The notes under the pieces are model-generated. The model saw nothing but the letters and a program-made list of their open reading frames with translations. It made no database searches and was not told where the DNA came from. The translations under genes and the position numbers were made by a program. Shown here piece by piece: positions 57,101 through 64,000 of a stretch of DNA of 64,000 nt (position 1 is its first letter; each line of letters opens with the position of its first letter). Source of the stretch: Bretschneidera sinensis (Eukaryota > Streptophyta > Magnoliopsida > Brassicales > Akaniaceae); NCBI GenBank assembly GCA_023935145.1, contig CM043699.1, positions 110,324,036-110,388,035 of the forward strand, in the 5' to 3' direction.

Positions 57101-57592
57101 AAGGGCGGTCTGTCCCTCTTTGTTTTTATTTATATATGCAAAGAACGGTCTATCCCACTTACTCAGATGAAGTTCAAGGGTTTAATTTGAGCAATTTTAG
57201 AACTCATAACAATCTGTCAGCACTGTAATTATGTCTAAAAACTCATCCACATGGATTTCACAGAAACTTTTTCCTTCCATAAAGTGAATAGACAACTTAA
57301 TATAACAGAAAGGCAACATCAGCAATTGACTGAATGGTTAAGATATGAGTAATCTTTAATGGGAAGGTAAAAATATCGATCTCGAGAACAATAGATAATT
57401 TTATTCTTCTTGGTAGTGGCAATTCTTTACCATATAGATCATTAGAGATATCCCATGTGATTTTCAAGAGCCTTATATGGGTCTAATAAAACCACATGAA
57501 TAAATAGATAGTTCTGAACTCAGTTTTTTTAAATAAATCCAAACTCATAGATAGTTGCTCCCCAAAAAGTAATAACAGGAAAAGAGAACATG

Positions 57593-57636
<44 letters not shown>

Positions 57637-60600
57637 AGAGTAGGAACAGCATCCCATGTCATAGCACCTATTTTTAATAAAAAAAATAATTAAATCTAAG
57701 CATCTAGATGAGATAATAATTAAGGCATTACTTTGCAGCTCTCATGTAAACTTTAAGGAAGTTAGGATCCAGGGCAGCAGCCATCACACAGTCCCCTATA
57801 GCTTCCCTCATCCTTCCAAGAGATATCCGCGTAGCTGCACGGTTGCTATAGCAAAGAACAAGGGGCTTGACACAGCATTCCAAATTCTCACTTGAAGGGA
57901 TAGAATTGATCCCCTGTGTGTAATAATCCTCAGCTTTAGGCATATTACGATTCTTATAAGCTTGATTTCCCCTGATACAGATGAAAGTGTCATACATAAA
58001 CTATAGACTGTTGATACAGCAACCAATAACTCAGAAACCTGCATAAACATAACTTAAAACGCTAATAGTGTTTTGTTTTGTTATACCTGAGTCGCCACAT
58101 CTCACAGGCTTCTGGAATCACATATGAGGAGGTAGATCCTTGCTTCACCCGTTCAGCCACCTCAGATTTATTCCCTGCTTTGCTTTGAGAAGTAAGTTTA
58201 TCTTCTTCTTGATCCTCTGCTGCGTAAAGAAGTGAAGATAGGCTGGAACAAGGTGAAGAAGGGACGGCTGAGGAGCTGGCCTTAGTATTTTGACCTGGGG
58301 TAGTTTTTAATGAATTGTTAAAAGCCTTCGACCGACTTTTCTTTCGAAGCTGACGCTTTCTCAATGATAACCTACCTTGTGCAGAGGATGATGCAGAAAA
58401 GGTAAAACTTTTCCCATCTTCCAAACCAGAAGCAAAACAGAACTGTACTCTACAATTGCTTTCTTGCTTCTGTTTTCCAAAGGCATCTCCATCATTGTCT
58501 GAAGCAACATCTGCACAACTGCTAGACATTTCAGCTCCAGAGACAAATCCTCCCAAAGGACAATCATCACTGAAAAACCAACCACGATGACAGCCAGAAC
58601 TCTCCTCATTTGTCTCTTTACATTTCTGATCACCTTCACTAATGCCATATCTTTTACCTATAGCAGCCAGTTCTTCATATTTGGCATCAGTAGGAAGTCC
58701 TGAATGCAACGTGGAGGGTGCACAATTATTGTCTAGGTGGGAGGACGGACTTGATCTCACCGAAGTTTCCCCTGAAAATTGATCAGCTGCTGTAGTTTCC
58801 TGATAGGGAGAAAAATCCATGGGTGAGCAATACTCAGGGGAGTTAGGTTTTGCTTGGGTGTTGCTTTCCTTTTGCACATAATCTTGGTGCTGCTGCTGCT
58901 TATGTAGGGAAGATTGCTTCAACTTTCCCTTCATTTTCTTTGATTTTTTGTCCTTGGGTAAACGACTTCTTCCAATGAATTCCAGTTTTCTACTCCCTTC
59001 AGAAAATAGATTTGCTTTAAAAGAAGAAGGATCCCATTGGGGTGTTTTAAAATCAGTAAAAGGCACCCCTGATCCATCTGGAGTGCTTGTTGAACTGCTT
59101 TCATTTTTCTTTTCAACTCCAACAATGGATGGATCTGTAAAAACACTACCATTTTGTTGGAAGTTGAGATCAAATGATGAAAATGATGATGGTGCAGCAG
59201 CTCTGTTCTTCTGCATATCATCTTTCACTTGACCTTGAGAAAACTGGCTCGAGTCAGAACTCTTAACAAGTCCTGGCTGAAATCTATTATATGTTTTGGA
59301 ACTAGATGTTCCACAGGGAACACTATCTATATCACAACTATTACCAAGTGCAACATGGTCCATGTTAGTAATATTGGCATAATCCTTAAAAGTCGTCTCA
59401 GAAGCAGTAGTAGGATGTTCTGATGCATGATCATATGGGATTTCTGAATTCTCATCAGAAGAGCTAGAAACCTTTTTACTGCTACTGAACACAAATGTAG
59501 TCTTACAACTGAACTTGTTTGAATCTTCAGTCACGCCAGCACCACAAACATTCTCAAAATCATTAATGTTTAGTTTCTTCATCTCATCTGGCAGTATAAA
59601 TACAGGGTTTGAGCTAGAAGCACTAGCCAAATCATCACCGTGACTTTGGTTAGCAACTTCACACTTTTCAGCAAAATAAGAATCCAAATTACTATTCCGA
59701 GTCTTTGCAATGCCGTAGCCATCTCCAAAAAATTTAATGTTTGCCTTCATCTCATTAGGGTGCTTTGGTGCCATGCATTCATTGATGCTAGAAGTTTTCT
59801 TACCACTACTGCAAAATACAAAAGCACCCCCATCCCAACCCTTATTTCCGTTAGTACTAAAATTAACTGCAGTAGCTTTCACATTCTGAGATTCTGATTC
59901 ACCCTCCACTTTGATCTTCTCCTGGATATCACAAACAGGTTTACCAAAAGACTTTCCACCAGACTCTCTTTTTCCCAAATTCGAATTTGACATCAAATTA
60001 AAACAACTAGCACCAAACACAAAATCCAAAACAGATTTGTCCATGACTGTTCTAGATTCATTCTCTTTTATACTTGAAGTTGACGACAAATCACTCTGAC
60101 GATCACCAAATACAAAATCAACACCACCAGAATCTTTCTTTTCAATTCGCTCATTGGACTCTCCATTTTCCAAATTCAAATTCAATGCTGAATTACTCTG
60201 ATTAGCACCAAACGTAAAACCAATATTACTTTCCTTCACAAGCTCAGCTTCAGTCCCTAATTCCACCTTCTCCCCCTCACTAGAGATCAATTTGGACGCA
60301 CATTCACCCTTTTCTCGCTTTTCCAACTTCAATTCTACCCCCGCATCACTCCTATTAGCGCCAAACACAAAACCCGCATTTTCAAACTTCACAAACTCAG
60401 CTTCACACTCCGTTTTCATCTTCACCCCATCATCACAAACTGATTTCTCCACGTTTTCAGCGAATTTCCTGTTTTCCCAGTACAAGTTCGCTTCTGCGTC
60501 ACTCTGCTTAGCACCAAACACAAAGCCCATATTTTCACAATTCCTACAAGGTTCACTTCCATTCTCAATCCCCACTCTCCCTTTATCGTCACAACCCAAC

Positions 60601-61145
60601 TTCCTCTCATTTCCACCAAATTCTCTCTCCCCAGAATTCAAATTCACCGCAAAATCACTCCCATTAGCGCCAAACACAAAACCCAAATTCCCATTGGATA
60701 TACCACTCCCATTATCCACTTTTTTTGAATTTAAACTCCCTAATGAAAACCCATTTGATAATAATGTATTAACAGTACCGTTAGTTACTGGACCCGAAGA
60801 GTCGCCCGTTTGCCGAAATGGATTGAAACCCGACGACGCATTTCTCGTCCTCCCACTATTCAAATGCTTCCTCACCTTGACTAACCTCGGCCGAGCCCGA
60901 CCGGACATCCTCGACTCGATTTGTGACCCGTTCTGCGAAGCGAAAGTAGCACCAAAAGCGGACTCAGTTGCATTTTCAGTATAAGAAGATGATGACGACG
61001 ACGATGAGTTCATGCTCTGTTGATTCTGCGAGTGATTGTTTGGAGCAGATGCAGTAAAATTAGGGTTTGGGCTCTGGAGAACCGATTGTTTGGCGGCCGG
61101 ATGAAAAATCTCCACCTCCGCCGGCGACATCTCCGGCGAGGGCAA
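51118..61145 (-). CDS. TPR- and J-domain co-chaperone with long FG-rich N-terminus (plant TPR15/TPR16, DNAJC7-like)
   Basis: Eleven exons on minus: 61145-58087, 57971-57732, 57025-56896, 56032-55880, 55698-55454, 55325-55256, 54536-54330, 53008-52773, 52566-52488, 52389-52249, 51267-51118. Introns are GT-AG, phases agree, and the product is 1,569 aa. Residues 1-1019 (one exon) are low-complexity: a Ser run, FVFGA repeats at 155-379 and a K-rich patch near 740. TPR-like helices fill about 1020-1400 (GNQAYKNRNMPKAEDYYTQG, YSNRAATRISLGRMREAIGD, CNRAAAHQALGQIADAIADC). The J domain at about 1445-1525 has HPD at 1470-1472, so it should stimulate Hsp70. TPRs usually bind Hsp70/Hsp90 tails. Animal DNAJC7 lacks the long N-terminus. 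The last exon boundary is the least certain. Confidence 0.9.
54730..54870. mobile_element. Foldback MITE-like element in intron 6 of the TPR-J gene
   Basis: Two arms of about 65 bp are reverse complements: GGCCAAGTTTGGTAACCCAT at the left and its complement ending ACCAAACATGGCC at the right, around a short centre. The outer GGCCAnGTTTGGTAACCC termini resemble plant non-autonomous DNA transposons. No clear target duplication was found, so the superfamily is unknown. Confidence 0.7.
57593..57633. repeat. (TA)n microsatellite in TPR-J intron 2
   Basis: About 40 bp of TA repeats, ending in an AAAGAGAG stretch. Confidence 0.9.
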
Positions 61146-61400
61146 AGTGAATGGAAGTGAAGATTGATATTGGAGCTTATGTTCGTTAGATTCTTTTGGG
61201 TTACAGTAATGACCGCAAAAATATGTAAGAGTTATGGTTTCTTCTCCTCCTCTTCGTTAGGGTTTTGCTTCGTTTCAAAGTAAACTCAGGACTATCGAGT
61301 GGAAGTATGGTTTTGTTCCTTCGTCCTCAAAAGCGAGCAACAGTCTTCTTAACCAATAAGGTAGAAAAATCCAATTTCTGTGACTTGGCTTTATTCACTG
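61146..61400 (-). promoter_or_regulatory. 5' UTR/promoter region of the TPR-J gene
   Basis: On minus it is CT- and GA-rich (GAAGAGGAGGAGAAGAAACC near 61240). An upstream intron or TATA box was not identified. Confidence 0.45.
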
Positions 61401-61875
61401 TAAATTTGTCACATTTATTAATAGTTTAGATTAAATTTAATAGTAAATTATCACGTTTAACGAATGATATCTATACTATTAATAAATATTAATAATGACA
61501 TAACCAGTGTTTTTAAGGACGAAAGTGTTAAGTGAGCTGTTTTGTCTAGAGATATTTGAGTGTAAATCTTTTAAAACTGTTAGAGCGTTTCACAATTTTA
61601 ATAAAATAATATTAATTATTTAATTAAAATAAAAAATAAATAAAAATAATTTAAATTTAAATTTAAATTAATTTTTATCAAGATTTAATACTTTACTAAT
61701 TTTCTGTAATGTGATGATTATAATTTTATAAATATTAATATATATTTATATATAAATTATATGAAGTATAACTTATATTTCTATTTGTAACTTGTAATTG
61801 ATTAATTAAATAGTTTGTAATTATCATTAAAATAGATAACATGTATTATATATTTATGAAGTGTAATAATGTCAT
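61401..61875. other. Very AT-rich intergenic DNA
   Basis: No gene. AAATTTAAATTTAAATTAAT-type runs near 61655 suggest matrix-attachment-like composition, which is inference from base content only. Confidence 0.5.
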
Positions 61876-61879
61876 AACA

Positions 61880-61945
61880 AGAACACTAGCTTAATGGTTA
61901 AGATGTATAACACTCATTAGGTCATGACTTAGAGTCTTTAATGTG
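61880..61945 (+). mobile_element. SINE-like fragment (tRNA-derived head)
   Basis: TAGCTTAATGGTTAAG resembles a pol III A box and GGTCATGACTTAGAGTC a decayed B box. They are spaced as in tRNA-derived plant SINEs. It is short and weak. Confidence 0.3.
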
Positions 61946-61979
61946 TATTTTTTTCCTAAATTTTAAGATTTTTAAAAAA

Positions 61980-62130
61980 ACTTCACGGACACCCAGGGAG
62001 CAAAAATTACGCCCGAGGTGCCTCGGCGTACGCCCCAAGGCAAAAGGCGAGCGCCTAGCAAAAGGAACGTCTAACCTTTCACGCCTTGAGGCGTTTTCAA
62101 AACACCTCGCCCAGGGGCTGCCTTTTAAAA
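61980..62130. repeat. CG-rich imperfect palindrome (GCCTCGGCG / CGCCTTGAGGCG type)
   Basis: An isolated CG-rich island in AT-rich DNA. CGAGGTGCCTCGGCG, AGGCGAGCGCCTAGC and GCCTTGAGGCG can pair in several ways. Similar dispersed GCGCCT-AGGCGC repeats occur in plant genomes; the family is not identified. Confidence 0.45.
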
Positions 62131-62149
62131 CACGGGACATAGCATCTTT

Positions 62150-63015
62150 TTAATGTTTCATTTTAAAATATCAAAAATACAATCATATAAATATAAAATT
62201 TATTATGTTATCAGTATAAAAGTGTAAAACTAATCACCGCACAATTACCTCATGTTTGACTAAGTAACAACTTTATGTTTCAAGAATCACTTATATGCAC
62301 TAATCCCTAGATTTATTTTTTACATTTCCTAGATCAATGAAAAATTTCAACACATGGGTTAGCGGGTGTTGAGATGTTAGTGTTAATAATGTTACTAACA
62401 AACGTGAATAAGAAGTTGTTTTGAATATAGACAGGACACTATAGAATCTTCTAAATAAAAAAAAAAAAAAGAATCCTGATTAGGCAACAAAACCTTTTTC
62501 TTACTAACTCCGTTCCATTTTACCGCTCCGTTCCATTTCATTCCTTTCCTTTTATGTTATGATCGGTTCATGGAATTTAGACAAGAATAAAATGTCCATT
62601 TCAATTGAAATGCCAATCATTTTTTTTAGAATTAGGGTTTAGTATTCGATCTTGAAATTTCCTCTTAAAACAAAAATATGGTTACCAATTAAATTATGTC
62701 CAAGTCATAAATGTCAATTTATTTAGATGTATTAAAAATTTTGAAATAACTATTCTAATGAAATGATCGTACCTTCAAAACAAGTGACTGAGCGTTTTGT
62801 GCGTGTAGTGTTTGGCCTAGCAATAGTTTCGTTTTATAGTTTATAAAACGGTTTTTGAAACACAGTTCGGTAGAAAAATAGTGGAATTAAAAACTGTTTA
62901 ATCTTTAGTAAAACAATAATGAAAATAGTTTTTTAACTCAAAATTTAATTTCTTAAAAATTATGTTTTAACTTTTGATTCTTTTTATAAAATATTTTATA
63001 GAGTTGTTTGGCCTA

Positions 63016-63020
<5 letters not shown>
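62150..63020. other. AT-rich intergenic DNA, no gene seen
   Basis: Unsupported short frames only. Confidence 0.55.

Positions 63021-63079
<59 letters not shown>
63021..63079. repeat. (TA)n microsatellite
   Basis: About 58 bp of uninterrupted TA repeats, directly bordering a probable LTR edge. Confidence 0.92.
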
Positions 63080-63082
<3 letters not shown>

Positions 63083-64000
63083 ACGACCCATCTCGGGTTG
63101 ACCACCTCTAGGACGGTGTCATCACATTTTGAAAATCCCAACATGACACATATATGCAACAATAATACTAACATAAATTTTTTATTTTAATCCTCAACCC
63201 TCAACAGGGGAGGTACATCATTCTGATATTAACTTAAACATAATATACAACGTAAAATGCATGAATATTTACAAATAAAATTTTTTATTTCATTTTCTCA
63301 TTTGTCTAAGGATATTGACATGTACGTGGCTTACAGAAAATTATTTCGTCTGACTCTCAATCAACAAGACTATTTGTCTTGTCTGCTACCTGAAATCATT
63401 GTACAATAAGGGATGAGCTTGCTCAACGAATTAAATTTAATACAAGTATTTAATTTGTATAAATAACCCTTTAATATTTAATCATTTATCTCTCATATGA
63501 CTGGATAATAGCATATAGTCTAACATTTAAATAATTCGTATCATATCATACTTCTATGTCTTTTTCTCACTATAATTGTCTCTCTGTGAGACTCATTTAT
63601 TTATAAATAAATGCATAATATCAACAACATTTCAGTAATAAAATCAACATGTAAAACAGATGCAATGCATGAATTATTATTAGGTAACGTCTTCCCACAT
63701 GTCAACATGTTTTTATCTTAGACCAGCCCTTTCCCGGTTCTTTCATTTCCAACATATACCGACTGTCACGGTATTTATTTCCAACATATACCAGCTATCA
63801 CAGTTTTCTCTTATTTCTAGCATATACTGGCTATCACAGTTTTTCAATTAGATTGGCCCCGTCCCAGTTCTTTTATTTTACACACATGCATATGAACAAT
63901 GATATGAAATGTGCATATGAACAATAATATAAAAACAATATGAATTCAAAATATTAAATTTAACTATCTTATCTTTCCTCAAATTTATACTTGATAAATT
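63078..64000 (-). repeat. Possible LTR edge, truncated by the window
   Basis: TAGTAACGACCCATCTCGGG begins an unlike sequence block. Its reverse complement ends GGGTCGTTACTA, like the ends of some plant LTRs. A degenerate 33-37 bp tandem repeat (CCAACATATACC-GCTATCACAGTTT) lies at about 63748-63842. There is no partner LTR or primer site in view. Confidence 0.35.

Noticed and set aside
60292..60984. 230-codon open frame on + inside the TPR-J first exon
   Set aside because: Exactly antisense to the FG-repeat coding sequence. Its Phe/Pro/Asn-rich product is a shadow of that repeat.
61880..61945. Functional tRNA gene
   Set aside because: Box-like motifs are degenerate and no cloverleaf or CCA-compatible acceptor stem can be drawn.
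63021..63079. TA run as a replication origin or cruciform of interest
   Set aside because: A plain microsatellite. Similar runs at 18885, 28254 and 57593 show they are common here.

Overview
The window is nuclear DNA of a flowering plant, most likely a woody eudicot. The evidence is two intron-bearing plant genes, plant-type Ty3/gypsy, LINE and TRIM retroelements, and AT-rich intergenic sequence. No bacterial, organellar, CRISPR, rRNA or tRNA features were seen. Only two cellular genes are present. One is the translation initiation factor eIF3 subunit e on + (30595-34885, 8 exons, 442 aa). The other is a TPR/J-domain co-chaperone of the plant TPR15/TPR16 type on - (51118-61145, 11 exons, 1569 aa). 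They converge and are separated by about 16 kb, most of it two retrotransposon insertions. Both gene models were assembled by hand from splice sites and keep a single reading phase throughout.

Layout: 1-827 is unresolved repeat DNA. At 828-15095 lies a minus-strand Athila-type element (B), split by a second element of the same family (A, 4949-12055) with its own LTRs and a near-matching 5-bp target duplication. At 17040-20756 is a decayed LINE, interrupted by a TRIM-like tandem array. At 20762-30286 is a composite: a plus-strand Athila-type element (D) with matching 5-bp flanks, carrying inside it an inverted, rearranged minus-strand relative (C) whose LTR fragment forms a 354-bp-armed palindrome with D's 5' LTR. 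D's 3' LTR ends only 308 bp before the eIF3e start codon. Downstream of eIF3e come a decayed TRIM-like repeat zone and a small LTR element with only gag and protease (E, 36204-38484). Next is a nearly complete Tat-lineage element (F, 39357-50266, target duplication AAAAG). F has two RNase H domains, an antisense extra gene and an 89-bp tandem array in its 3' region. The right end (61.4-64.0 kb) is AT-rich, with a SINE-like trace and the edge of another LTR.

A recurrent pattern is that Athila copies A, C and D each lost the RT-RNase H-integrase core through different internal deletions while keeping long LTRs and a conserved non-coding 3' module. E also lacks RT and integrase. These copies could have moved only with enzymes supplied by other elements. 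F has the only near-continuous pol, with just four in-frame stops in 1,250 codons. All calls rest on reading the translated frames and repeats by eye; no database search was possible.
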